Positions 14,162 to 22,144 of a stretch of DNA of 26,835 bases are shown here, piece by piece (position 1 is the first letter of the stretch; each line of letters opens with the position of its first letter). The notes beneath the pieces are model-generated. The model was given only the letters and a program-made list of their open reading frames with translations, was not told the origin of the DNA and ran no database searches. The stretch lies in contig NZ_JAGKWP010000024.1 of assembly GCF_021151785.1 (NCBI RefSeq), positions 1 through 26,835 of the forward strand. The letters run 5' to 3'. The position numbers and the translations under genes were made by a program. The stretch comes from Flavobacterium sp. GTDB taxonomy: Bacteria > Bacteroidota > Bacteroidia > Flavobacteriales > Flavobacteriaceae.

Positions 14162-16306
14162 TTAAGCGTTACCTTTTGCTTTTTTAATTACCTCTTCTGA
14201 AATATTAGAAGGTGTTTGCTCATAGTGAGAGAACTCCATAGTTGAAGTTGCACGACCTGATGACAATGTTCTTAATGTAGTTACATAACCAAACATTTCT
14301 GATAAAGGCACGTGAGCTTTAATCACTTTAGATCCTGAACGGTCACCCATATCATTCACTTGTCCTCTTCTTCTATTTAAGTCACCTACAATATCTCCCA
14401 TATTTTCTTCTGGAGTGATAACTTCTAATTTCATGATAGGTTCTAAGATTACAGCTCCAGCAGCTTTAGCTACTTCTTTATAACCTAATTTAGCAGCTAA
14501 TTCGAAAGATAATGCATCCGAGTCAACTGGGTGATAAGAACCATCTAATAAAGTAACTTTTAAACTATCAACTGCATAACCAGCTAAAGGACCAGACTTC
14601 ATAGCCTCTTTAAATCCTTTTTCAACAGCAGGAATATACTCTCTAGGTACATTACCACCTTTTACCTCGTTAGCGAATTGTAATCCAACAAATCCTTCGT
14701 CTGCAGGCTCTAAACGGAATACGATATCACCAAATTTACCACGACCTCCAGATTGCTTTTTATAAACTTCTCTATGTTCTGCAGTTCTTGTGAAAGCTTC
14801 TTTGTACTCAACTTGTGGCTCCCCTTGGTTAACCTCAACTTTGAATTCACGTTTCATACGATCAACTAAGATATCTAAGTGCAACTCACCCATACCAGAG
14901 ATGATTGTTTGACCTGAAGCCTCATCTGTTCTTACAGTAAACGTTGGATCTTCTTCAGCTAATTTAGCTAGAGCCATACCCATTTTATCAACGTCAGCTT
15001 TAGTTTTTGGCTCAATAGCGATACCAATTACTGGATCAGGGAATTTCATAGACTCAAGGATAATTGGGTGTTTTTCATCACACATAGTATCCCCAGTTTT
15101 AATATCTTTAAATCCAACTGCTGCACCAATATCACCTGCCTCAATATATTCGATAGGATTTTGTTTATTAGCGTGCATTTGATAGATACGAGAAATACGC
15201 TCTTTGTTTCCAGAACGAGTATTTAAGATATAAGAACCTGCATCTAAACGACCAGAATAAGCACGGAAGAAAGCTAAACGACCTACATAAGGGTCAGTAG
15301 CAATTTTAAATGCTAGAGCAGCAAACGGCTCTTTTACATCTGGTTTACGTAAAATTTTCTTTTGATCTTCTTCTAATAAATCTGCATCATCAGGATGTAT
15401 ACCTTCGATACCTTCTTTATCTAAAGGAGATGGTAAATATTTACAAACTGCATCTAACATAAACTGAACTCCTTTGTTTTTGAACGAAGATCCACACAAC
15501 ATTGGAATGATAGCCATATCAATTGTAGCAGCACGTAAAGCTGTATTGATTTCGTCTTCAGTAATTGAATTCTCATCCTCCATATATTTCTCAAGTAAAT
15601 TTTCATCATAAGATGCAATTTCCTCGATTAATTGAGAACGATATTGTTTTACCTCATCTAACATATCAGCAGGAATCTCAACGATGTCAAATGTAGCACC
15701 TTGAGTTTCATCATGCCATACAATAGCTTGATTTTTGATTAAGTCAACAACACCTTTGAAATCCGCCTCTTCACCAATAGGCAATACAATTGGCACGGCG
15801 TTAGATTTCAACATGTCTTTAACTTGCTGACAAACCGCTAAAAAGTTAGACCCTTGACGGTCCATCTTGTTAACGAATCCCATACGAGGAACTCTATATT
15901 GGTCAGCTAATCTCCAATTTGTTTCAGATTGAGGCTCAACTCCGTCTACCGCAGAAAACAAGAATACTAAACCATCTAATACACGTAATGAACGATTAAC
16001 CTCAACTGTAAAGTCAACGTGTCCCGGAGTATCGATGATATTAAAATGGTACCCTTGAGTTTCAGGTAAATTTTTACCCTGCTCTGTCGGGAAGTTCCAT
16101 GTACAAGTTGTAGCAGCAGAAGTAATAGTAATACCTCTTTCTTGCTCTTGCGCCATCCAGTCCATTGTTGCAGCACCGTCGTGAACTTCACCAATTTTAT
16201 GTGACTTACCCGTATAATATAAAATACGTTCTGTAGTCGTAGTTTTACCAGCATCAATATGAGCGGCAATACCAATATTTCTAGTAAATTTTAAATCTCT
16301 AGCCAT
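14162..16306 (-). CDS. fusA: Elongation factor G
   Basis: Translational GTPase that drives tRNA-mRNA translocation and, with RRF, ribosome recycling. 714 aa. The G domain shows AHIDAGKTTTTERIL (15-29), RGIT (57-60), DTPGH (92-96) and NKMD (146-149). Domain II includes AFKIATDPYVGRLAFFRAYSG; domains III-V include GMGELHLDILVDRMKREF and the C-terminal EMFGYVTTLRTLSSGRA. It lies 10 bases after rpsG and 11 before rpsJ. tuf, which follows fusA in E. coli, is absent here, as is usual in Bacteroidota. I see no truncation or insertion. Confidence 0.99.
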   Translation of the reverse strand: MARDLKFTRNIGIAAHIDAGKTTTTERILYYTGKSHKIGEVHDGAATMDWMAQEQERGITITSAATTCTWNFPTEQGKNLPETQGYHFNIIDTPGHVDFTVEVNRSLRVLDGLVFLFSAVDGVEPQSETNWRLADQYRVPRMGFVNKMDRQGSNFLAVCQQVKDMLKSNAVPIVLPIGEEADFKGVVDLIKNQAIVWHDETQGATFDIVEIPADMLDEVKQYRSQLIEEIASYDENLLEKYMEDENSITEDEINTALRAATIDMAIIPMLCGSSFKNKGVQFMLDAVCKYLPSPLDKEGIEGIHPDDADLLEEDQKKILRKPDVKEPFAALAFKIATDPYVGRLAFFRAYSGRLDAGSYILNTRSGNKERISRIYQMHANKQNPIEYIEAGDIGAAVGFKDIKTGDTMCDEKHPIILESMKFPDPVIGIAIEPKTKADVDKMGMALAKLAEEDPTFTVRTDEASGQTIISGMGELHLDILVDRMKREFKVEVNQGEPQVEYKEAFTRTAEHREVYKKQSGGRGKFGDIVFRLEPADEGFVGLQFANEVKGGNVPREYIPAVEKGFKEAMKSGPLAGYAVDSLKVTLLDGSYHPVDSDALSFELAAKLGYKEVAKAAGAVILEPIMKLEVITPEENMGDIVGDLNRRRGQVNDMGDRSGSKVIKAHVPLSEMFGYVTTLRTLSSGRATSTMEFSHYEQTPSNISEEVIKKAKGNA

Positions 16307-16316
16307 TTCTTATGAA

Positions 16317-16793
16317 TTAAAATCTAAAGTGAGAGAATGCTTTGTTAGCCTCTGCCATTTTGTGAGTATCCATTCTTTTCTTCACAGCAGCACCTTCTTC
16401 TTTAGCAGCAGCTAAAATTTCAGAAGCTAGTTTTCCTGCCATAGATTTTTCATTTCTTCTTCTAGCATAAAGAATCATCCATTTCATTGCCATAGAAATT
16501 TTTCTATCTGGACGAATTTGCATTGGAATTTGAAAAGTAGCACCTCCTACACGACGAGAACGTACTTCAACATGAGGCATAACATTTGTTAATGCATCTT
16601 TCCAAATTTCTAATGATGATTTTTCAGCATCTTGCTTTTTAGCTTCTACGATATCTAATGCATCATAAAACACTTTAAAAGCTACTGATTTTTTACCATC
16701 CCACATTAAGTTGTTAACAAAACGTGTTACTAACTGATCGTTAAATTTCGGATCTGGTAAAAGAGGTCTTTTTTTGGCCTGTCTTTTTCTCAT
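16317..16793 (-). CDS. rpsG: 30S ribosomal protein S7
   Basis: Primary assembly protein of the 30S head, contacting mRNA and tRNA in the E site. 158 aa. It starts MRKRQAKKRPLLPDPKFNDQ and carries FVNNLMWDGKKSVAFKVFYDAL, PHVEVRSRRVGGATFQIPMQIR and the C-terminal helix region KKRMDTHKMAEANKAFSHFRF. In E. coli S7 represses translation by binding the rpsL-rpsG gap. Here that gap is only 33 bases and holds one small 5-bp stem (16809-16821), so a comparable site is not evident. Confidence 0.99.
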   Translation of the reverse strand: MRKRQAKKRPLLPDPKFNDQLVTRFVNNLMWDGKKSVAFKVFYDALDIVEAKKQDAEKSSLEIWKDALTNVMPHVEVRSRRVGGATFQIPMQIRPDRKISMAMKWMILYARRRNEKSMAGKLASEILAAAKEEGAAVKKRMDTHKMAEANKAFSHFRF

Positions 16794-16826
16794 TTCTTTT
16801 CTTTTTTAGTTTACGTTAAACATTAA

Positions 16827-17210
16827 TTATTTTGCAGCAACTTTAGGACGTTTTGCACCATACTTAGATCTTCTTTGAGTACGGTCTTTAACTCCTGCTG
16901 TGTCTAACGCACCACGAACGATGTGGTATCTAACTCCTGGTAAATCTTTTACCCTTCCACCTCTAACTAATACTATCGAGTGCTCTTGTAAATTGTGTCC
17001 TTCACCTGGGATGTAAGCATTCACTTCATTACCATTTGTTAAACGTACCCTTGCAACTTTACGCATTGCAGAGTTTGGTTTTTTTGGCGTAGTAGTGTAA
17101 ACACGCGTACAAACACCTCTTCTTTGAGGACAAGAATCTAAAGCAGCCGATTTGCTCTTCTTAGTTATTTTGGCTCTTCCAGTTCTTACTAATTGTTGAA
17201 TTGTTGGCAT
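16827..17210 (-). CDS. rpsL: 30S ribosomal protein S12
   Basis: Decoding-centre protein that controls accuracy. 127 aa. It starts MPTIQQLVRTGRAKITKKSK. Core motifs are CPQRRGVCTRVYTTTPKKPNSAMRKVARVRL and VRGGRVKDLPGVRYHIVRG. The Lys residues in TPKKPNS and GGRVKDLPG, which change in streptomycin-resistant mutants of other species, are the wild-type residues. It is the first gene of the str unit, with a clear promoter upstream and a leader of about 45 bases. Confidence 0.99.
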   Translation of the reverse strand: MPTIQQLVRTGRAKITKKSKSAALDSCPQRRGVCTRVYTTTPKKPNSAMRKVARVRLTNGNEVNAYIPGEGHNLQEHSIVLVRGGRVKDLPGVRYHIVRGALDTAGVKDRTQRRSKYGAKRPKVAAK

Positions 17211-17242
17211 AATTACTAATAAATTAATACTTGTTTTAATTA

Positions 17243-17255
17243 CCCTATTTTAGGG
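17243..17255 (-). promoter_or_regulatory. Small hairpin at the predicted 5' end of the rpsL mRNA
   Basis: Arms cccta (17243-17247) and taggg (17251-17255) close a 3-base loop. It begins 5 bases downstream of the -7 element, so it would sit at the extreme 5' end of the transcript. Such a stem could protect the end from exonucleases. It is short, so the support is modest. Confidence 0.4.
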
Positions 17256-17259
17256 GATG

Positions 17260-17289
17260 CAAAAGTAAAAATTATTTTTTACAATCCAA
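17260..17289 (-). promoter_or_regulatory. Bacteroidota-type promoter for the str operon (rpsL-rpsG-fusA-rpsJ)
   Basis: Minus strand: TTG (17287-17289), a 19-base spacer, then TACTTTTG (17260-17267), an exact TAnnTTTG match. The spacing is identical to the rplC promoter. The predicted start near 17254 gives a leader of about 45 bases without a Shine-Dalgarno motif. Confidence 0.82.
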
Positions 17290-17423
17290 ATGAAATTTAA
17301 TTATTTTATTTTGAGGTAGTTAATTTATTAATTTTTAACTCCTTTAACCTAACTTTAATTTAACTCAATCCCCTTAGAAACTATATATAACAACATTACG
17401 CAATTAAAAACCACAAAATACGT

Positions 17424-17431
17424 TATATTTA
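17424..17431 (+). promoter_or_regulatory. -7-like element directly before the Omp85-type gene
   Basis: TATATTTA, one base off TAnnTTTG, ends only four bases before the ATG at 17436. If used, transcription would begin at or next to the start codon. I find no TTG at the expected -33 position. This is weak on its own but mirrors the arrangement at 19146-19160. Confidence 0.45.
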
Positions 17432-17435
17432 CTGC

Positions 17436-19094
17436 ATGAATTGGAAAGGGATTATTTTTCTTTTTATTACTTCTCTTAGCTGGAGTCAAAACTTTTATCT
17501 CAAAGCGGAAGGTTCTTCCCTCAATGAAACAAAAGTTTTAGACAGCATTGGTTATACCAAAAAACACACTAGTGTTCAATCCATTATTGACGAAAATAAA
17601 TCCTTAGGAAACCAATTAACTCAAGCTGGATTTTTAGCCTCACAACTATTAAAAAACAAAAAAGCAAACGATTCTACTTTTGTATTTTATTACTCCCTTG
17701 GAACTAAAACTCAAAATCTAAAAATCAAAACAGATCTACTTACTGAAGAAATAAAATCCACTTTAGGACTAACTACAGACAGAATAGTTCTTATTTCCGA
17801 AACCGAATCTTTTTTAAACACGCAATTAGCTATACTAGAACGAAAAGGATATGCCTTAGCTAAATTACGTTTAGAAAACTTTACACAAGAAAACAACCAA
17901 CTTCAGGCTTTTTTAATTGTTGATTTAAATATAATTAGAAAAATCAATTCGCTTGTTTTTAAAGGTTATGATAATTTTCCGAAAGGCGTAAAAAAAGTAT
18001 ATGAACGCAAATACAAGCAAAAGCCTTTTAATCAGGAATTAGTTAAAAACATCAATCGCGATTTCAATACTCTACCGTTTGTAATCCAACCTAAATTCCC
18101 CGAAGTATTACTAACAAAGGACTCTACCCAAGTTTACATTTATTTAGAAAAAAGAAAAAACAACAGCTTTGATGGCTTTATAGGTTTTGGAACCAATGAA
18201 GAAAAACAAAAATTGCAATTTAATGGATACCTAGACTTAAACTTATTCAACAATTTAAATTCAGGCGAACGTTTTAACTTATATTGGAAAAACGACGGAA
18301 ATAAACAAAGCACATTTAATGTAAACTTAGACTTAGCTTATGTCTTTCAAAGCCCTGTAGCTATAAAAGGTAATTTGAAAATCTTCAAACAAGATACCAT
18401 TTTTCAAAACAGCAGTTTCGATTTAGACTTAGGCTATATGATTCGATATAACACCAAAGTTTATTTGGGAATAAAAGACAATACTTCAGAGGCAATTCAG
18501 AAAGTAAGCACTTCAACAATTAAAGATTTAAAATCAAGTTTTTATACTACAACTTTTGAGCATAGAAAAAATAATTATGAAAATGATTTATTTCCTGAAC
18601 AATTTTATCTACTGACGAAATTTGGTATAGGAAGCCGAACACTGTCAAGTGAAAAATCAAATCAATTTTTTGGACAAATTCAAGCCTTGCAACTCTTACC
18701 TCTTAACACAAAAAATTACATTCATTTAAAATCAGATTTGTATTACCTACAAAGTCCAGACTATTACACTAATGAATTGTACCGATTTGGAGGTATAAAA
18801 TCCATACGTGGTTTTAACGAAAACAGTTTACAAGGCAATATTTTTGGCGGTATTTTTGCAGAATATAGGTATATAGTAGCTTCTAATTTATATGTACATA
18901 CAATTACCGACTTTGGTTATTTTCAAGACAAAGCAAATACTACATCTTCTAACCTTTATGGCTTTGGCTTTGGGCTTGGATTACTCAACAAAGGAGGTGT
19001 TTTCAATTTAGTTTATGCCAATGGTTCATCAAACGGACAAGCAATTAAACTTTCTAATTCGATTGTACAAGTGAGTTTTAAAACTACTTTTTAA
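17436..19094 (+). CDS. Omp85-superfamily outer-membrane protein (BamA/TamA/TpsB-like)
   Basis: Predicted outer-membrane beta-barrel with periplasmic POTRA repeats. 552 aa, much shorter than BamA (about 800 or more). Residues 1-18 form a signal peptide ending SLSWSQ, which fixes the start. About 20-230 looks POTRA-like: two alpha/beta units, with the second around INSLVFKGYDNFPKG. From about 245 on, alternating amphipathic strands begin with the barrel-opening pattern NSFDGFIGFG. The RGF motif at 458-460 (IKSIRGFNENSLQGN) is the conserved barrel-loop motif of the superfamily, and the last residue is Phe as in barrels recognised by BAM. No partner such as a TpsA substrate or TamB is adjacent; neighbours are rpsL (divergent) and rlmB. 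Its substrate cannot be told from sequence. The family call is firm, the role unknown. Confidence 0.85.
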   Translation: MNWKGIIFLFITSLSWSQNFYLKAEGSSLNETKVLDSIGYTKKHTSVQSIIDENKSLGNQLTQAGFLASQLLKNKKANDSTFVFYYSLGTKTQNLKIKTDLLTEEIKSTLGLTTDRIVLISETESFLNTQLAILERKGYALAKLRLENFTQENNQLQAFLIVDLNIIRKINSLVFKGYDNFPKGVKKVYERKYKQKPFNQELVKNINRDFNTLPFVIQPKFPEVLLTKDSTQVYIYLEKRKNNSFDGFIGFGTNEEKQKLQFNGYLDLNLFNNLNSGERFNLYWKNDGNKQSTFNVNLDLAYVFQSPVAIKGNLKIFKQDTIFQNSSFDLDLGYMIRYNTKVYLGIKDNTSEAIQKVSTSTIKDLKSSFYTTTFEHRKNNYENDLFPEQFYLLTKFGIGSRTLSSEKSNQFFGQIQALQLLPLNTKNYIHLKSDLYYLQSPDYYTNELYRFGGIKSIRGFNENSLQGNIFGGIFAEYRYIVASNLYVHTITDFGYFQDKANTTSSNLYGFGFGLGLLNKGGVFNLVYANGSSNGQAIKLSNSIVQVSFKTTF

Positions 19095-19145
19095 GTCTAA
19101 TTTAAAAAACTTTAACGTTTCAACTTCAAACTTTAAACTTTACTT

Positions 19146-19153
19146 TATCTTTG
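19146..19153 (+). promoter_or_regulatory. -7 promoter element abutting the rlmB start codon
   Basis: TATCTTTG, an exact TAnnTTTG match, ends four bases before the ATG at 19158. Start sites in this phylum lie about 5-7 bases after the motif, so the mRNA would be leaderless or nearly so. No clear TTG lies 17-23 bases upstream. Confidence 0.6.
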
Positions 19154-19157
19154 CAGC

Positions 19158-19895
19158 ATGAAGAACGACAATCAAATATTCGGAATTAGAGCCATTATTG
19201 AAGCTATTCAATCAGGAACGGTTATTGACAAAGTATTTATTCACAAAGAAGCCCAAGGTGATTTGATGCGTGAATTAAACAAAGTGATAAAAGCTAAAAA
19301 CATCAATTTTAGTTATGTTCCAGTTGAAAAATTAAACCGAATGACTTCTATGAATCACCAAGGAGCAGTAGCCACTATCTCGCCGATTGGTTTCATTGAC
19401 TTAGAAGAATTGATCGAATCGACTTTAGCTAAAAAAGAAAATCCTTTATTTTTAATTTTAGATCAACTATCTGACGCTCGTAATTTTGGAGCTATAATAA
19501 GAACAGCTGAATGCACAGGCGTAGACGGTATTATTATCCAAAAACAAGGAAGTGCCCCTGTAAATGGCGATACAGTTAAAACTTCAGCGGGAGCTGTTTT
19601 TAATGTTCCCATTTGTAAAGTAGACCACATTAAAGATGCCATCTTCCATTTGCAAGGAAGCGGTATTAAAACCGTAGCCGCCACTGAAAAAACAGACCAT
19701 AATATTTATGACATAGATTTTTCTGCACCTGTTGCTATTATAATGGGCAATGAAGAACGGGGGGTTAATCCATCTGTATTAAAGATTGTAGACGAAAAAG
19801 CCAAACTACCTATGTATGGCACAATAGAATCTTTAAATGTATCAGTAGCTTGTGGTGCTTTTTTATATGAAGCCGTGAGACAGCGAATTAGTTAA
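19158..19895 (+). CDS. rlmB: SPOUT-class rRNA 2'-O-ribose methyltransferase (TrmH/RlmB family)
   Basis: Methylates the ribose of a 23S rRNA guanosine (Gm2251 in E. coli) or a related RNA target, using S-adenosylmethionine in a trefoil-knot fold. 245 aa. The N-terminal substrate-binding domain (about 5-75) starts IFGIRAIIEAIQSG. The SPOUT domain shows the three motifs: LDQLSDARNFGAIIRTAE (motif 1, with the catalytic-region Asn and Arg), AIIMGNEERGVNP (motif 2) and LNVSVACGAFLYEA (motif 3). The two-domain layout supports RlmB over TrmH, but the exact nucleotide is not provable here. It is convergent with the rhomboid gene, with a 41-base gap. Confidence 0.9.
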   Translation: MKNDNQIFGIRAIIEAIQSGTVIDKVFIHKEAQGDLMRELNKVIKAKNINFSYVPVEKLNRMTSMNHQGAVATISPIGFIDLEELIESTLAKKENPLFLILDQLSDARNFGAIIRTAECTGVDGIIIQKQGSAPVNGDTVKTSAGAVFNVPICKVDHIKDAIFHLQGSGIKTVAATEKTDHNIYDIDFSAPVAIIMGNEERGVNPSVLKIVDEKAKLPMYGTIESLNVSVACGAFLYEAVRQRIS

Positions 19896-19936
19896 ATAAT
19901 TTATCAATAAGGCATAACGCCAATTTTAAAATACAA

Positions 19937-20722
19937 TCAATTTTTCTTACCCAAAAACTCATAAATTACTCTAACTGAAGAAGTAAAATAACCTTCTACT
20001 TCAGATTTTATCTCTTCATTAATTTCTGGTTTAGGAGGATTGATAAAATTACCATTTGCGTCAAATTGTTTGAAAAAAGGAGTTTGACTTGGATCAAAAT
20101 CAGGGTGCTCCCAATCGTAATATATTGGTTTTTCAAATTGAGGCGTTTTGACAATAATACTAAACAGCACACCAACTATGAATCCTGCAAAGTGCGCTTC
20201 CCATGAAATGCCCTCTTTAGCTACATGCTCACTTGGAAACATAAACCATAGAATTCCCCCATATAATATAACAATCGTTAATGATAAGGCGACCAAACGA
20301 AAATATTTAGTCATAATTCCTTTAAAAAACATAAAACTTACTAAACAATAAATAAGTCCACTAGCACCAATATGGTAACTATTTCTACCTAACAGCCAAG
20401 TTCCTAATCCGGAAAACAGGATTCCTAAAACCAATACCTTCCAAAATTGATTTCGATAGAAATAACACAACGCCATTATTAGAAAAAAAACTGGAAAAGA
20501 ATTATTAAGTAAATGCTTAAAATCACCATGAATAAAAACATGGAGAGGTATACCGCGTAATCCTTTAACTGTTTTTGGCAAAATTCCGAATTCATATAAT
20601 TGGGGAATCCATTTAAAATCAATATAAAAGCCCAACCACATAAGAAGTACAAAAAACAACGGAACAATTACAACCGAAGGTGAAAAATAAAAGTTTTTAT
20701 CTATAGATGAATGTAAGTGCAT
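19937..20722 (-). CDS. Rhomboid-family intramembrane serine protease
   Basis: Inner-membrane protease cleaving substrates within or next to transmembrane helices. 261 aa with about six hydrophobic segments (starting 15-33, 75-88, 95-111, 115-135, 143-162, 175-190). The catalytic motif YHIGASG places the nucleophile at Ser121. The partner His is His177 in WEAHFAG, and the upstream HGDFKHLLNN (65-74) supplies the His/Asn oxyanion-side residues. The catalytic set is complete, so an active protease is likely. A soluble C-terminal tail of about 70 residues (YYDWEHPDFDPSQTPFFKQF region) is seen in Bacteroidota members. The substrate is unknown. Convergent with rlmB and divergent from rarA. Confidence 0.92.
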   Translation of the reverse strand: MHLHSSIDKNFYFSPSVVIVPLFFVLLMWLGFYIDFKWIPQLYEFGILPKTVKGLRGIPLHVFIHGDFKHLLNNSFPVFFLIMALCYFYRNQFWKVLVLGILFSGLGTWLLGRNSYHIGASGLIYCLVSFMFFKGIMTKYFRLVALSLTIVILYGGILWFMFPSEHVAKEGISWEAHFAGFIVGVLFSIIVKTPQFEKPIYYDWEHPDFDPSQTPFFKQFDANGNFINPPKPEINEEIKSEVEGYFTSSVRVIYEFLGKKN

Positions 20723-20735
20723 ATATCAAATTACT

Positions 20736-20743
20736 CAAAAGTA
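20736..20743 (-). promoter_or_regulatory. -7 promoter element for the rhomboid gene
   Basis: TACTTTTG on the minus strand (exact TAnnTTTG match) ends 13 bases before the ATG at 20722. That implies a leader of only about 6-8 bases. I see no TTG at the -33 position. Confidence 0.55.
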
Positions 20744-20803
20744 AAGCCATTTTTTGTTTTACGCTATTTTGTCAGATGTATTAGAGAACATAAAAATATT
20801 AAA

Positions 20804-20811
20804 TACCTTTG
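20804..20811 (+). promoter_or_regulatory. -7 promoter element for rarA
   Basis: TACCTTTG (exact TAnnTTTG match) lies 20 bases before the ATG at 20832. A TTAG at 20781-20784 sits at about the right distance for a weak -33. The rhomboid and rarA promoters share the 109-base divergent gap. Confidence 0.6.
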
Positions 20812-20831
20812 TAATTGAAAAATAGCATATC

Positions 20832-22109
20832 ATGAATATCCCATTAGCCGAACGTATCCGACCTAAAAACTTGAATGAATACATTAGTCAGTCACACTTA
20901 GTAGGTGAAAATGGATCATTAACATTACAAATAGAGCGAGGCATCATTCCTAGCTTAATTCTATGGGGGCCACCAGGTACAGGAAAAACGACATTAGCTC
21001 AAATTATGGCTCAAGAAAGCAATCGCCCTTTTTATGAATTAAGTGCTATCAATAGTGGCGTAAAAGACATACGAGAAGTATTGGATAAAGCAAAAAACAG
21101 TGGAGGGATGTTTACTACTAAAAACCCTATATTATTTATTGATGAGATTCATCGTTTTAGTAAATCACAACAAGATTCCTTATTAGCTGCAGTAGAGAAA
21201 GGATGGATTACTTTAATTGGTGCCACCACAGAAAACCCCAGTTTTGAAGTTATCCCGGCGTTATTGTCAAGATGTCAGGTTTACATTTTAAATGCATTTA
21301 CAAAGGAGGATCTAGAAGCTATATTACACAGAGCCATTCAAACAGATGAAATTTTAAGAACAAAAAAAATTGTTTTAAAAGAAACTGAGGCCTTATTAAG
21401 GTTATCAGGGGGTGACGGTAGAAAGTTGTTGAATATCTTTGAATTGGTTGTCAATGCCCTTTCGGAAGATAAAATTGAAATTACTAATGAAAAAGTAATG
21501 CAATTGGTTCAAAAAAACACGGTCTTATATGACAAAACTGGTGAGCAACATTATGATATTGTTTCAGCTTTTATCAAATCTATTCGTGGGAGTGATCCAA
21601 ATGGCGCTGTATATTGGTTGGCTCGAATGATTGAGGGTGGTGAAGATGTAAAATTTATAGCCCGCCGACTATTAATTTTAGCCAGTGAAGATATTGGAAA
21701 TGCTAATCCAACGGCTTTAATTATGGCCAACAATACCTTCCAAGCAGTAGCAACTATTGGATATCCAGAAAGCAGAATTATTTTAAGTCAATGCGCAATT
21801 TATTTAGCGACCTCTGCCAAAAGTAATGCAAGTTATATGGCTATTGGTAAAGCACAACAAATTGTAAAACAAACAGGAGATTTATCTGTTCCCCTACATT
21901 TAAGAAATGCACCAACAAAATTAATGAAAGAACTAGGATATGGTGAGGAATACAAATATTCACACGATTTCCCAAACAATTTCACTGAACAAGAATTCCT
22001 TCCTGATGAATTAGCTGAAACCAAATTTTTTGAACCCGGTGAAAATGCTAGAGAAAGAGAATTACGTCAATTTCTAAAAAACAGATGGAAGGACAAATAT
22101 GGATATTAA
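20832..22109 (+). CDS. rarA: Replication-associated recombination AAA+ ATPase RarA (MgsA)
   Basis: Clamp-loader-like ATPase that acts at stalled replication forks and interacts with SSB in E. coli. 425 aa, close to the usual length. It opens NIPLAERIRPKNLNEYISQSH, the family signature. Walker A is GPPGTGKT (46-53), Walker B LFIDEIHRF (101-109), sensor 1 GATTENPSF (130-138), and the arginine finger lies in LLSRC (Arg147). The C-terminal tetramerisation region includes SFIKSIRGSDPNGAVYWLARMIEGGEDVKFIARRL, typical of RarA. The stop codon lies inside a long hairpin shared with the convergent gene. The gene looks intact. Confidence 0.97.
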   Translation: MNIPLAERIRPKNLNEYISQSHLVGENGSLTLQIERGIIPSLILWGPPGTGKTTLAQIMAQESNRPFYELSAINSGVKDIREVLDKAKNSGGMFTTKNPILFIDEIHRFSKSQQDSLLAAVEKGWITLIGATTENPSFEVIPALLSRCQVYILNAFTKEDLEAILHRAIQTDEILRTKKIVLKETEALLRLSGGDGRKLLNIFELVVNALSEDKIEITNEKVMQLVQKNTVLYDKTGEQHYDIVSAFIKSIRGSDPNGAVYWLARMIEGGEDVKFIARRLLILASEDIGNANPTALIMANNTFQAVATIGYPESRIILSQCAIYLATSAKSNASYMAIGKAQQIVKQTGDLSVPLHLRNAPTKLMKELGYGEEYKYSHDFPNNFTEQEFLPDELAETKFFEPGENARERELRQFLKNRWKDKYGY

Positions 22110-22144
22110 AGAAGAGTTTGTGTTAGAACACGAACTCTTCTTTA
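22107..22144. terminator. Bidirectional terminator hairpin covering two stop codons
   Basis: 18-base arms (22107-22124 and 22127-22144) pair throughout with a single G-U/mismatch position, leaving two unpaired bases at the apex (in practice a slightly larger loop). It begins at the rarA TAA (22107-22109) and contains the stop of the convergent gene (22123-22125). T-rich sequence follows on the plus strand. The right arm also encodes the last codons of the minus-strand gene. Confidence 0.8.

Noticed and set aside
15976..16275. 99-aa minus-strand frame inside fusA
   Set aside because: It is a second reading frame of the EF-G G-domain with leucine/isoleucine-rich low-complexity content; no independent support.
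16809..16821. Small 5-bp stem in the rpsL-rpsG gap as an S7 repressor site
   Set aside because: The E. coli S7 target is far larger; a 5-bp AT-rich stem in a 33-base gap is within chance expectation.
19896..19936. Possible terminator between rlmB and the rhomboid gene
   Set aside because: Only a 3-bp GGC/GCC stem and an AT palindrome are present; too weak to call.
20479..20667. 62-aa frame inside the rhomboid gene with hydrophobic content
   Set aside because: It is an alternative frame of a membrane-protein gene; hydrophobicity follows from the U-rich codons and the catalytic motifs are in the main frame.
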